A stretch of 64,000 nt of DNA from Epiperipatus broadwayi (Eukaryota; Onychophora; Udeonychophora; Euonychophora; Peripatidae), in contig JAQFVV010012397.1 in NCBI GenBank assembly GCA_028023455.1, forward strand, positions 684,001 through 748,000, in the 5' to 3' direction. A model generated the notes under the pieces. It was not told the origin of the DNA. It worked only from the letters and a program-made list of their open reading frames with translations, and did no database searches. The position numbers were made by a program, and so were the translations under genes. This document shows, piece after piece, positions 46,338 to 57,765 of this stretch; the first letter of the stretch is position 1; the number at the start of each line of letters is the position of its first letter.

Positions 46338-46596
46338 AAATGATAATAGATGAACAATTGAAATCTTAAACTGGATTTCAAAAGATTGTAAAAGACCCAG
46401 AAAGAGACCACAAGTGTGATGGATTGGATGAAATAAGAAAGTGTGCAGGGATGGTATGAAAAAAAAGAAGCTAAAGATTGGAGAAGATGGTTTGAACTTG
46501 GAGAGACCATCCTACAGTGGATTGATGATGGTTGATGCTGAACTTGGAAAGATCATCCTACAGTGGACTGATGATGGTTGATGATGATGATGATGA

Positions 46597-47190
46597 TGAA
46601 GAGAATCTAGATTCAGCAAGAAGAAATTAAAATAGAGAAATGATAGGAGAGGTATAATGTACACATGGATATCTAAATAAATCCCTACTAAGTGAATACT
46701 TCCAGAACAGGATAGACACTGTAGAATCAACAACAACGAAAGCAAGCATCCGAGAAATTTCCAAAGTAACGTACGAAGTTGATCTATGGAACCTGAACTA
46801 TAATGAATTACTAGGATGAGAGTCATCCAAATACTATTGTTGAAATAAATTATTGTTATATAAAATAATTATCTTGTCATCTCATTTCGTGTCATTCATT
46901 TTCTATTGTACTTCTTCATGAGAATCTCATGTTTTCTGATGTCTGGTATAACTTGATCTAGGTGAGTAAGGTCGTAGTGAGCTGGAATTCTAGTGGTGCC
47001 ATTTGGGAAACCAAACAGATAAATATCTAGATGCTTTCAGTCGCTTTAATGCTACATCCTCTGGTGAGCAGGAAATATTGTTATCAGGGGAGTAATGTTA
47101 GCATTGGGCATCTCTGACCATTCTGTCCTCATTCTGTCTTCCCTACAATATGCTCCATCAGGAAATGTATCAAACCAACCGAGGGGTTGC
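46597..47190 (+). repeat. Left LTR-like direct repeat
   Basis: Starts TGAAGAGAATCTAGATTC and ends near GAGGGGTTG. It aligns with 52173-52788 throughout: AAATAAATCCCTACTA, GAACCTGAACT, TGAGAATCTCATGTTT and GCAGGAAATATTGTT are shared. Confidence 0.85.
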
Positions 47191-47529
47191 CAGTCTGGTT
47201 TCATTTGATGCCCTAATCATGAGGCCTGATCTGGCTAGCCTGCCCATAGGCATAAAAAGCTAGAAGGAAAAAAAAAGCAGACAAAGAAGAAATATGAGAG
47301 GCAATGCAAATTACAATTCTGTGGATGTGAACAGTTCACATAGTGTGGGGATGTGAAATGGAATGATAAAAGGGGAAAATTGAGAGAGCTAAATAAAATG
47401 AATGGTGTATAAGGAATAAAATAGGCATAATAAAGATGGAGCTAAATCATGGTGTGGAGGGAGAGGGAAGCTTACTAAAGTTCAGATTTGTAGTTATTGT
47501 GTAAAATAAATCAATACACTTTTTTGAAG

Positions 47530-48840
47530 CTGACAAGAGAAAAAGCAAAGAAGATGAAAGAGCAAAATCTAATAGAAGACGATCAGTAACCAATAAAAGG
47601 AAGTCAGAAAATAGAGGAGGCTTCCATGTTATCCCAATTATTAGAAATGTTTAAAGAAGAGAATAAAAAGAGAGACTAACAAAGAGACGATGATAATAAA
47701 TATAGAAATGTTTAAAGAAGAGAATAAAAAGAGAGACCAACAAAGAGACGATGATAATAAATAAACCGAAGAGGAGAATATAAAGAATCAACAAAGAGAA
47801 GCAGAAAATAGCAAAATGACAGAAGAAATGTTCAAAGCTGAGAGTAAGAAAAAAGACCAGCAAAGAGAAGATGAAAAAAAGAGAATATCAAAGAGAAGAA
47901 GATGAAAAAAGAGAAGACGACAAAAAAGACCACAGAAAAGTATAAAAAACAAAATGAGAAAAAACAAATAATAGAAGCAAATCAAAGCCAGAGCAAGAAG
48001 ATGGTAAAGCAGATTGTAGAAGCAAACCAAAGAATAGAGAAACATATAATAGAAATGACTGAAAGTTAAAATGAAAAAATTAATCAAATAATGAATCAGA
48101 TTACTGACCAAATAATGAGAATTAAAGAAGAGGTTATGGAAGAAGCTAAACAGTCTCTGGATGAACAAAAGATCAAGATGGCCAGATTTGTGAAGGCATT
48201 GATATAAGGGTAGAAAAAATCCAGGAAACTACATAAAAAGCAGCCATATAGTACCAGTGCAAAATAAGCCTGATAAGGGACACAAATTAAGAGACAGAAA
48301 CAGACCCAAAAGAAATTGTAGAACAAAATTAATCAAGAAATGGCATTAAACAACTAGATACCAGAAATTATAAACCAGTTCCTCAATATATGAAAATTTG
48401 CAGGAGGCTCTAATGAAACACATATTGAATACCTGAAAAGTCAAGAAAGGTATTTCAGCATTAACACAATGTCTGAGAAGGCAAACCTAGCAATAGCTTG
48501 CAGTCATTTACAGGGTGCAGCACATACATAGTGAGAATCACTTTTTGCTTAGCCTACAAATTTCAATAATTTTAAAAAGGCACTTGTGAGCTGCTATTGG
48601 AATCATGATTGTCAAGAGAGTATCAAGTATAAGATGTCTTAGGAAAAATATCCACCTGGTGAACCTTATACCCCCTTCTTCTGAAAACAAGTGGTCAAGT
48701 TAACAGACCTAATGTCAGATCTGCTGACAGAATTCCAAACTATCCAGATGATCCGTCAGTTTCCCCAGCTACATTGAAAGAATGGTGATTGGGACAGATT
48801 GTCGGATTATTGAGAAGGTTGCCAAGCTGTTAGATGCATA
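47530..48840 (+). pseudogene. gag-like remnant: coiled coil then capsid-like part
   Basis: Plus-strand frames at 47560-48180 are almost wholly Lys, Glu, Arg and Asp-rich with repeated KEENKKRD and QRED-type words, as in coiled-coil gag N-termini. Downstream (48440-48530) SINTMSEKANLAIACSHLQG resembles a capsid segment (L...A..A...L.G.A). Further broken pieces occur to 48840 (VNRPNVRSADRIPNYPDD). Stops in all frames. The family assignment is an inference from order and composition. Confidence 0.45.
47642..47762 (+). repeat. 61-bp tandem duplication in gag-like region
   Basis: TAGAAATGTTTAAAGAAGAG begins at 47642 and 47703, both running into CAAAGAGACGATGATAATAA. Confidence 0.9.
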
Positions 48841-48860
48841 TGACAATTGCAGTACCTCGC

Positions 48861-49190
48861 CAGGCTGCCAAATAAAGCCCCGTATGGGAGGGAATGAAGG
48901 ATTGAGAATAAGTACTCTCAGATATAAAAATACTCTCAGATATAAAAAAAAAAATTAGCTCCATGATGTTACTGTAACCATGATGCACCACCATGGCATT
49001 ATAACAAAAGAAAAATTGCAGTACTTCGGCAAAAATAATAAACAAGAAGGATCCAGGCTGCCAAATAAAGCCCCGTATAGGAGGGAATGAAGGACTGAGA
49101 ATAAGTACTCTCAGATGTAAAAAAAATTAGCTCCATGATGTTACTGTAACCATGATGCACAACCAAGGCATTATAACAAAAGAAAAATGG
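48861..49190 (+). repeat. 193-bp tandem duplication
   Basis: CAGGCTGCCAAATAAAGCCC begins at 48861 and 49054. Both copies continue through GAGAATAAGTACTCTCAGAT and CATGATGTTACTGTAACCAT. Confidence 0.9.
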
Positions 49191-49199
49191 AAGAGGATG

Positions 49200-49949
49200 A
49201 ATTCAACAGGCAGTATTCATAGTCCATACCAGACCTGAATAACTAAGAGGTCTAACAGTAACAATGAGCTTCAGAGAAATATAAGTAAGCCACTATAGTG
49301 ATGTCTGGCCTGATAAATACCCAAAGATAGCACAATCAAAAAGTATATCACCTGACATTATATGGAGATATTATTGAAGAATTGATCATGACCCGCCGTC
49401 TCCTAAAACAGGATGCAGCTACGCTTCTGACCAAAGAAACAAAAACAAACAAGATAATGGAGCTGAAACTGAGAAAAGAAGAAAATTTTGAAAAAAAAAT
49501 GGGGGTAAATATTAGGAAGGATTATAGCTTTGCCTTCACTGCTGATGGTGGGTAGTGATATTCTTATGGGCATAGGGATGCAGTGTGTTCATGATCCTCC
49601 AATGTTTTATCTCCGCACTGCACCTACCTAAGGTTTAAATTTTGTTTGAATAAGCCCTCAGAGGGGTTGGGATTTATCAGTACAACACTGAATTGTCTAC
49701 CAGACACTGAATCATGTCATGGGTGTGGCCAAATATTTCTTTGGTCATTTTTTTCTCTCAATGTGCCCTCCGAGTAGTAAGTTGTGTTTGTGCTTAAATG
49801 AGATAGCATTTATGGTCCTCATGTTGCAGTGCAAACTTGTGTTCTGTACTGAGGTTTCTGTCCATCATGGTGTTAGAGGCAGGTATGCATATAAGATCAA
49901 GACTCACCCCACCTTCAAAAATAGCAGATCAAATATAAGACTATTATGA
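49200..49949 (+). other. Internal region of the element, unclassified
   Basis: Mixed broken frames; none gives a protease, RT or integrase signature that I can defend. Confidence 0.4.
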
Positions 49950-50248
49950 CCTTTTAGAAGTAGCTGAGGGAAGTTTTTGAGTGGGATTGTAGTGATGCAT
50001 GAATTTTTACTTTTCATGATAATGGTGGGTGAATGATTGAACGAGGCTGCTTGGATACATTGTGTTCATGATAGTCCGAAGTATATTCTCAGCTCTATCC
50101 TTTAGAAGTAGCTGAGGGAAGTTTTTGAGTGGGATTGTAGTGATGCATGAATTTTTACTTCTCATGTTAATGGTGGGTGAATGATTGAACGAGGCTGCTT
50201 GGATACATTGTGTTCATGATAGTCCGAAGTATATTCTCAGCTCTATCC
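49950..50248 (+). repeat. 149-bp tandem duplication
   Basis: AGTAGCTGAGGGAAGTTTTT follows a CCTTTTAGA-like word at 49950 and again at 50099; both copies end TATATTCTCAGCTCTATCC or close to it. Confidence 0.9.
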
Positions 50249-50865
50249 AGACCTAAGGATAGAGGTACAAGAGTAGTCCAAGGAAATAGACCTCGGGCTC
50301 GGGAATAGATAAGCCCCTAAGACTCAGGTGGTGATAAGCAGGGCTGGCCGTCATGGTGCATTGTGTACTGGTAGTCAATACTTGAGCATATTCTTATCCT
50401 GACATGGGGAGCTACAAATAATATATTCACTTTTTTCTAAGTCACCTTACGTAGTTCATAAATGTCATCTAAGCAAGCAGAGAATGAAGTTTATAGTTAT
50501 GAAATGAAATCGCATCCTAAAATTTGGGGGTGTGTGAAACAGACATGTTGTTTCGTATATCCTAAAGTTACCCCCCTCCCCTTTATTTTAAAATGGTTTG
50601 ATCAAAAAGCTGACGTAGTTATAAAACCAATATTTTAAAAAATGGAAATTAAATGACACATTTAAATAATAAATTTGTATTATTAAACTTTAACGGTTTC
50701 AAATGTTATCAATATAATATTTTTTCATTGAGCTGAATGTTTACAAATGACAATAAACAAGATAGCGTCACTTTCTTGCCCTAGGCAGTGGAAGACTACA
50801 TGTTCATAAACAACAAGCTGATTAGAAGAAATATTGATAAGAAAAGCACAGGAAAGGAGAGAGTA

Positions 50866-50920
50866 TAAATAAAAAGATCAGGCAATCATGGATTTATTCA
50901 GATATTCAGTAGTGAGTTAA
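50866..50920 (+). promoter_or_regulatory. TATA-initiator pair, possible solo LTR promoter
   Basis: TATAAATAAAAAG at 50866 is followed by GGATTTATTCAGATATTCAG, a layout like the LTR promoter at 23150. Further on, AAATGCCTAGGTAACC (about 51160) resembles ATGCTAGGTAAAC of that LTR. Suggestive only. Confidence 0.3.
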
Positions 50921-51419
50921 ATTGATCAGTCATGAGTTAACCATTGTCATTAATATGCAGCTCATCACTGTTAAAAAAAACCACATCAACTAAGCTTGGA
51001 AACCCCGAGGTCATCAATCTAAGAAGAAATCTAGTTATTGTAAAAACTCCAAGATGAAGAAGTAGATTATTAATATTGAAAACACAAGAATGTTTGGATA
51101 ACCAGAGTAGCTTCCTCTCTCTCTTCCCACATCATGACGAAGCCATGAAGTTGAAAAGAAATGCCTAGGTAACCACCAAAAGAAAATGTATGCCATTCCG
51201 CTCTAAGACCAATTCCCTTTTAATGTGAAGATTTACTGGAAATGAACCCCTAACAGATAAATTTAAAGGTAAGAGAATTCTAGATTGCCATTATTGTCAT
51301 GTAAGAGAACTCTAGATTGTCATTATTGTCATTGAAAAGATAAATTGAAAAACATAATTCTTTAAGATGATTAATTTACAAAACTATAATATATTATATT
51401 AACTAAAAAAGAGTTACTA

Positions 51420-52050
51420 TTTTTAAATCTATGTTTATATATCTCAATTAAATACATGCTTATATATGAATTAAATATATGTCTACATACCTGGATAACC
51501 TAAATCTGCATTTATATAAATGAATTAAATATATATATAATGTGTCTATATACCTTAAATCTGCATGCAGATACCTAAATTAAAAATGCTTCTATTAAAA
51601 ATGTATTTATATATGAGAATGACTTGAATCTGCATCCATACTTGAATTAAAAATATGCTTCTATTAAATATGTATTTATATACATGAATAACTTGAATCT
51701 GCATCCATGCCTGAATTGAAAATATGCTTCTATTAAATATGTATTTATATATGTGAATAACTTGAATCTGCATCCATACCTAAATTTAAAATATGCTTCT
51801 ATTAAATATATATTTACATATGTGAATGACTTGAATATGCATCCATACCTGAATTAAAGTAAAGCTTCTATTAAACATGTATCTAGTATACATGAATGAC
51901 TTGAATATGCATCCATATCTGAATTAAAAATATGCTTCTACTAAATATGTATCTAGTGTACATGAATAACTTGAATCTGCATCCATATGCCTGAATTAAA
52001 GATGTACTTATAGACATGAAATAAATCTGCATGAATGTATTTGAATTGAA
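51420..52050. repeat. 69-70-bp minisatellite, ~8 units
   Basis: CTTGAATCTGCATCCAT-type words begin at 51623, 51692, 51761, 51830, 51900 and 51970: steps 69, 69, 69, 70, 70. Units also carry ATATGCTTCTATTAAATATG. Outer units at both sides are more diverged. Because 69 is a multiple of three, an open frame of 23-residue repeats arises by chance on the minus strand. Confidence 0.93.
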
Positions 52051-52172
52051 GTATTGGCTTCTAAATGATTAAACAAAAGAATGAATCTGTATGCAAACCA
52101 AACTTACCTAAGAGTATTTGGCAATAAGAAATAATAATCATGTCTACAAAGTTAAATACATTCATTCGCATA

Positions 52173-52788
52173 TGAAGAGAATCTAGATTCACCAAGGAGA
52201 AATTAAAATAGAAAAATCATAGGAGAGGTATCCATGATGCACACACAGATATCTAAATAAATCCCTACTATGTGAATACTTTCAGAACATGATGATTGAA
52301 TATCAATGATGGACACTGAAGGATCAACAATGACGAGACCAACCATCCAAGAAATTACCAAAGTAATGTACTAGCTGATCTAAGGAACCTGAACTGCAAT
52401 GAATTACTAGGAGGAGCATCATCCAAATACTATTATTGAAATAAATTATTGTTATATAAAATAATTATCTTGTTGATCTCATTTCATGTCCTCCATTTTC
52501 TATTGCACTTCTTCATGAGAATCTCATGTTTCCTGAGCTGTGTCTGGCATAACTTGATCAGGGTGAGTAAGGTTGTAGTGAGCTGGAACTCTAGTGGCAT
52601 TGTTTGTGAAACCAAACAGATAAATATCTAGATGCTTTCAGTGTCTTTATTTTTACATTCTCTGCCAAGCAGGAAATATTGTTGTACGGGTGTAATGTTA
52701 GCATTGGATATCACCGATCATTCTGTCCTTCCTACAATATTCTCACCATGAAATAAATCAATCAACAGAGGGGTTGAAAGTGCCCAGT
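52173..52788 (+). repeat. Right LTR-like direct repeat
   Basis: Counterpart of 46597-47190, about 20 bp longer, with scattered substitutions and indels. It ends in AGAGGGGTTG, after which the sequences no longer match. Confidence 0.85.
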
Positions 52789-55753
52789 CCACACTATATT
52801 ATTTTTAAAAAATTAATATAAATATTCTAGCATTATGATGTCAACAACCAGCCTAATGTTTATTAGATAAATAATTTCTCATTAACTTTCCATTGTTAAA
52901 AATATATATTATTTAAATTCCTATGTAGCAATATTGTAATAATAAATTGATAATTGCCAAAAAAAAAAAAACTGAAAGTTTTACTTTAGTTGAGAGTTCT
53001 ATTGATTGCTTACTCATATTATTATTTAATATTATCTAAAATTTTCAATATTCTATTATATTTTTCCAATGATCCAAGAAGTTAATAGTAAATGATGTTG
53101 GTTTGCCTTTTTTGACATTGCTCTAAGTGTTATTGGTTGAAGTACTCTACTGCCTAATTATTCAACATGCCTTAAAACAAAGCACTTAACATATATACTT
53201 TATTAATAATGTTTAAACTAGAATCAGATGATATATTGTTGGTCATGTGAAATACTTTACAAATGCAACTAAAAGCTAGATTCAAGATAAATGATCAGAC
53301 TACAAAATAAAACAGATATTAAAAAATATATTTTATAAAAATAATTGCTACTTAAATATCTTTAATAGTTGAACAATAAAATTAATTTTCATTTAAAATT
53401 AATTTCAGGATCAAGAAGCAGCAATTAACATAAAAGTCTTAAGAAAGTTACGATTTTTTTTTTTCATTTACAATCTAGATTAAATTATACTACTTTAATA
53501 AGGAAAAAAATAATAAAATTTAATTTGGATAAACTATGTCATAAAATTATCACACAATATATTATTCCCATAAAAATGTTACCATATTAATAAGTCAAAA
53601 TTAAAACATTTTAATTCTATTTGTCTGAAGACAAATAATAATAATTAATAATTTTAAATATGCTGTTTAAAATTGAAAATAATTTCTAATATTTGTTTAT
53701 ATAAAAAATGTTTATCAAATTATTTATTACTACTAATTTTATTAAAAAATAAATAATTACTATGATAAAAAATTAAAAAACATTCGGAAAATCATTAAAT
53801 AGGTATTTATCATAAATGTAAGAAAATAAAACTATGGAAAATAATTTTAAGCATACTCATTTACAAATGGGTCCTAATGATAATAAACCATAATGCCATC
53901 AAATATTAATAAAAAATTAGTGTTAATAATCATAGAGTAAAAAATTAATAAATAAAAAATAAATTATCCATACTTATTATTGAATTTACAATTATAAGAG
54001 TATATATCAAATAAAATCAAGAAAATATATTTTATAATAAAAATAATTTATTACCAAAATAATATCAATTATTTAGAAAACGTATACATCAAAGAAATAA
54101 ATGCATAAATGAAAATTCATAAGAAATATCACATTTATTTTTTAATTCTATTACAAAGATATATTTAATAAAATAAAGAAAATAATATATTTTTCCAATA
54201 AAATATATGAATCAAATAAATGTATAAAATGTGTATGAAAGACAATTTAGCAATATTTAATATAATATACATTTAACATAAATTCAAGAGTAAATGTGGT
54301 CATCAATAATTTCAAAAATAAATGTAAAAATTTATTATGTATTTGCATTTCTGTGTACATTTAATTTCCATTGATGTATTTTTTGTTAAATGACTCATTG
54401 TTTTGGTAAATAAATTGTCTCTATTGCAAAATATATTATTTTCTTGATATTTAATATTTGATTCAAGAATAAATATGGACATTTATTTTTTACTCTTAGT
54501 TTTTCTTTTATTCAATGGTAAATACTATGTAGATCAAGAAATTGTGTTAACATCAAAAAATTTCATATTTTAAAATTCCATTTTTATAATTAGCTCTAGC
54601 TGAAAGATCCAGACATTAAAGATTATTTTATTATGCTACCAAAAATAAGGTGGGAACCATTTAACAGGCTCATATGTTCACAAGCTATAACAATATTTAT
54701 ATATCTTTAAATATATAGTCTTACAAATGACAGTTAATTATCAATTTTTAATAATAATAAAAAATAATACAGTAAATTTTAATTCTATTTATCAATTTCA
54801 TTTTTCTTTAAATTCTCTGAATGACTGTTGTTAATGCAATTTCACTAGTTTAATTTTTATATTAGATTAATAATTTAGGACACACAGGTAAACTCATGAT
54901 TTCCAAAGATTATCAAAGAACATGCAAACACTTTCTGAATAAATATCAATCAATTATATATCAACAAATCAACAAGTTTGAAAACATGTAAACATTTTTT
55001 GAATGAATATCACTCAATTATATATTAAAAAATATGAGAGTAAAACATATCTCATTTTGATCATATTGTAAAATAATATCTCCCCCAAGACTTCATAATA
55101 GAGATGATTTCTGCTATATTTCAAAAAAGTAATTTTAAATAAACAAAACATATCAAACATATCAAATAAATGAAATTAAGATAATGCAATGCTAAAAATT
55201 ATAACACCCATGATGTGCTTGATCTTATTATGATAATAATTGTAAACATCAAAAAATGTTGTACATTCTTCAAAATATTCAATTATGTAAGAATTGTTAC
55301 ATCATTAAGATATATAATAAACTATATAGACTAAATAACTGAAATTATTTAACCATCTTCAAACAAAACAGACTTTACTTACTTAATCATATAAACTTGG
55401 CAAAAAAAATTATTGGTTTCTGTATGAACTTGTAACTAATTCACTTTACAAAAAAATAATTTTAAAGATATTTTTCCCTATAGCAATTCCTAAAGTATTT
55501 TATTTTAGCTAATCAAGGATATTCAAATATAGATATAATAATGATATAAGTATTATAAAAATTCTTTGTCATAATTGTTTACTTTATTCCTGAAATAGTT
55601 TTTTCAATATATAAATTTATTATATGTTTTAAAGAATGATAATTTAATTATAATTGAAAGAGTACTGATACATAGTTAGAACACTTTTAGGATAAAATAA
55701 ATAAATACACTTTTTAGAACTACGTAAGAATGTAAATTTAAATTAATACTTAC
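52789..55753. other. A+T-rich intron sequence
   Basis: Nearly 3 kb of very A+T-rich DNA without a supported gene, element or strong repeat. Confidence 0.5.
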
Positions 55754-55927
55754 ATTGACATAAAGGAAGAGTTTCACTCCAGTCACCATTTTCTTGGCAA
55801 TTTATATCTGGCGATGTTATCAACTCATAACCAGGATTACAAATATAATGTCCAACCCCACGACTCTTTCCTGGTATACTAAAAATCACTTTACCATGAT
55901 CAACATCAGGAGGCTTTCCACAAAATA
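55754..55927 (-). CDS. Sushi/CCP domain exon 1 (partial gene)
   Basis: Minus-strand exon of 174 bases (58 codons): acceptor TTTTAG just above 55927, donor GTAAGT at 55753-55748, phase 1-1. It translates FCGKPPDVDHGKVIF, GVGHYICNPGYELI, DINCQENGDWSETLPLC: four cysteines, the tryptophan and the Y.CNPGY turn of a CCP module. It is the most 5' exon of the three in this window. No signal peptide, transmembrane or other domain exon was recognised nearby; the first exon probably lies beyond 64000. Secreted or membrane-anchored multi-Sushi proteins are the likely class, but which one is not decidable from three modules. Confidence 0.88.
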
Positions 55928-56224
55928 CTAAAACAATAATAATATTACTTCTATAATACTCCTGTTATTATTACTACCATTACTGCTAATGCTATCAATG
56001 CTGCCATTACAACTATACTACTTTTATGATTATTAAAAACTTCCTGTGCAATTAATTAATCAACAAACTTATGATTAAAATGAAAAAGATAATTCTTAAA
56101 AATTAATTATAAAGCAAATGGAATTTAAAAAAATACTTTTTTATAAATAATTAATTTACCTTAATTAATTATGGTAAAAATATATATTTTCAAAGAAGAC
56201 ATTTCTATAGAAACAAATCTCTCC

Positions 56225-56263
56225 CACATACACACATCATCATCATCATCATCATGATGATGT
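56225..56263. repeat. (CAT)n microsatellite, partly palindromic
   Basis: ACATCATCATCATCATCATC followed by ATGATGATG. Confidence 0.9.
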
Positions 56264-56675
56264 ATAATTTTCCTAAGTATGTAGGATAATTTTTTGAAGT
56301 AAAAATAAATAAATATAGCATAAAAATAAAATAGTTTGAAAAATTAAGCAGCCAACAATAATTTACAATGATCATTAATATAATAATTTGAACAGTTATC
56401 TTTTCTCTTAACATTGCACTTTATTATTTAATATTTCAAAAAAGAAATTTTCTTTAAAAATAATTACATGTTATTAATATTATAGAGAAACTATGTAAGT
56501 ATAGAGTATATTTTTTAGATTAAAATTATATAAAATAGATATAATATACTTTGAAAAAAAAGATATTAATAACTTGGAATATTAATCTAATTATATAAAT
56601 AGTATTCCTCTTTTCTTTTTAACATTGCAATTTATTATCCACTATTAATTCATATATATATATATATATATATAT

Positions 56676-56882
56676 AAATGTTTTAAAAATTTAACCAAGA
56701 AAAGGTAACATAGTTTTTATTATTATTGTAATTTGCTGAGCATACTTTCAACATCAACATTCATATCATAGCATTCATCTTTTGCCACTATGATTCTGGC
56801 CATTAACATTAAAAGTATGCTCAATAAATTATAACAATAAAAACTGTATTACCTTTTCATAATTAAATGTTTAAAACATTTA
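56676..56882. mobile_element. Fold-back (MITE-like) element, ~70-bp arms
   Basis: The left arm (AAATGTTTTAAAAATTTAAC, AGGTAACATAGTTTTTATT, GCTGAGCATACTTT) is complemented by the right arm (AAAGTATGCTCAATAAATTA, AATAAAAACTGTATTACCTT, AAATGTTTAAAACATTT). The loop is about 60 bases. A (TA)n tract precedes it (56648). Confidence 0.85.
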
Positions 56883-56944
56883 TATTTTAACTATATCGTT
56901 TTCATGGCAAACAACAACATAGTAGTGTGTGTGTGTGTGTATAT

Positions 56945-57420
56945 ATATGAAGTTGAAAGGAAAAGTAGAAATAAACATAAATTTTTTTGTGTAGTTATTT
57001 TCTACAAGTACACTGGAAAAATAAGGGACTAAATAATTTTAAATTTAAAATAAAATTTTATTATAAAATAAACAAAAAAATGGTCTAATAAATATTTTTA
57101 CTGAAATCTGATTTTGAAATTAAAACAAGCATGTTTAATGTTAAAATAGATTTGATAATTGTAAAAAAACTACTATCTATTTTAGAAATATTTTTTTTAA
57201 ACTAAACTTGTATAACAGTTTGATAAAATGTCTACTATCCACTTTAGAAATCTATTTTAAGTAAAACTTGCAGATTATACTGATAAAATTCCAAGTTACT
57301 TTTGAAAGAATTAAAGGAGATTAAAAAAAATTGATAAAGATAGAAAAAACATTCTTGAGTTAATGAATTTTTTCCACCCCACCATTTCTATAAAAAGAGC
57401 TGATAAAAAGTATGTAGCAG
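56945..57420. repeat. Dispersed repeat, diverged partner of 21350-21784
   Basis: See shared words in order: AAAAGTAGAAATAAACAT, TTTTATTATAAAATAAA and AAAACAAGCATG. Both copies end near a GCTGATAAAAA word and are followed by unrelated, more G+C-rich sequence. Confidence 0.7.
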
Positions 57421-57765
57421 TTGGTTTTTGGAGTTATACAGAGCTCCCATGAAGATATAATGGAAGGCAAAAAGGGCAAGTCCAGCAGCTGTTCTATAGT
57501 TCACTATGGAGAAGTTTTGATTCACATGGAAGTCAGACCCAACTTTTTTGGTTTTTCATAGCCTTAATGTGAACAAGACAGCTTTCTTATCTGAAGTCTA
57601 CCTAATCCTAGACAAAAGGGAGATCACTGCAAACTATACCTATTCTGACGATGGCAAGAAGCCAATCTACTGTTAGAAGGGATCAACTTGCCCCCATCAG
57701 CATGATGAATTAGTTATACATATGCTACTTTATCTATATGTAAGAAACCACTGATAAGCATATCA
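57421..57765 (+). other. Unidentified gene-like patch, possible pseudogene
   Basis: Base composition is more balanced than around it. Broken plus-strand frames read KGKSSSCSIVHYGEVLIHME and then TAFLSEVYLILDKREITANY, PIYC. No family recognised. It may be a decayed exon or the body of an unknown repeat. Confidence 0.25.

Larger units (their letters stand above)
43703..46596 (+). mobile_element. RTE-type non-LTR retrotransposon, broken second copy
   Basis: This is the same family as 13721-16440, here on the plus strand: NIVEIDGVLDRVARL, AGIGKQMKDESA and ELDYI-like endonuclease parts (43705-44160, with a deletion), linker (44220-44600), RT (44783-45420) and the C-terminal region (45894-46337). 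A segment is present twice (45250-45480 and 45605-45860). The 3' end at about 46500-46596 is itself duplicated and finishes in (GAT)n. It is 5'-truncated and full of stops. Confidence 0.9.
46597..52788 (+). mobile_element. Decayed LTR-retrotransposon-like element
   Basis: Direct repeats of about 600 bp (46597-47190 and 52173-52788) bound 5 kb of internal sequence with gag-like, highly charged coiled-coil remains and no visible RT or integrase. Many stops, four internal tandem duplications and several indels between the repeats show it is old. Its left end abuts the GAT tail of RTE copy 2, into which it may have inserted. No clear PBS, polypurine tract or target duplication was found, so an ancient segmental duplication is the alternative. 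Confidence 0.6.

Noticed and set aside
47651-48326. Minus-strand hydrophobic ORFs opposite the gag-like region
   Set aside because: They are the complements of Lys/Glu-rich plus-strand codons and carry no membrane-protein family signature.
51555-51773. Minus-strand ORF with 23-residue repeats
   Set aside because: It is a by-product of the 69-bp minisatellite; the period is a multiple of three.
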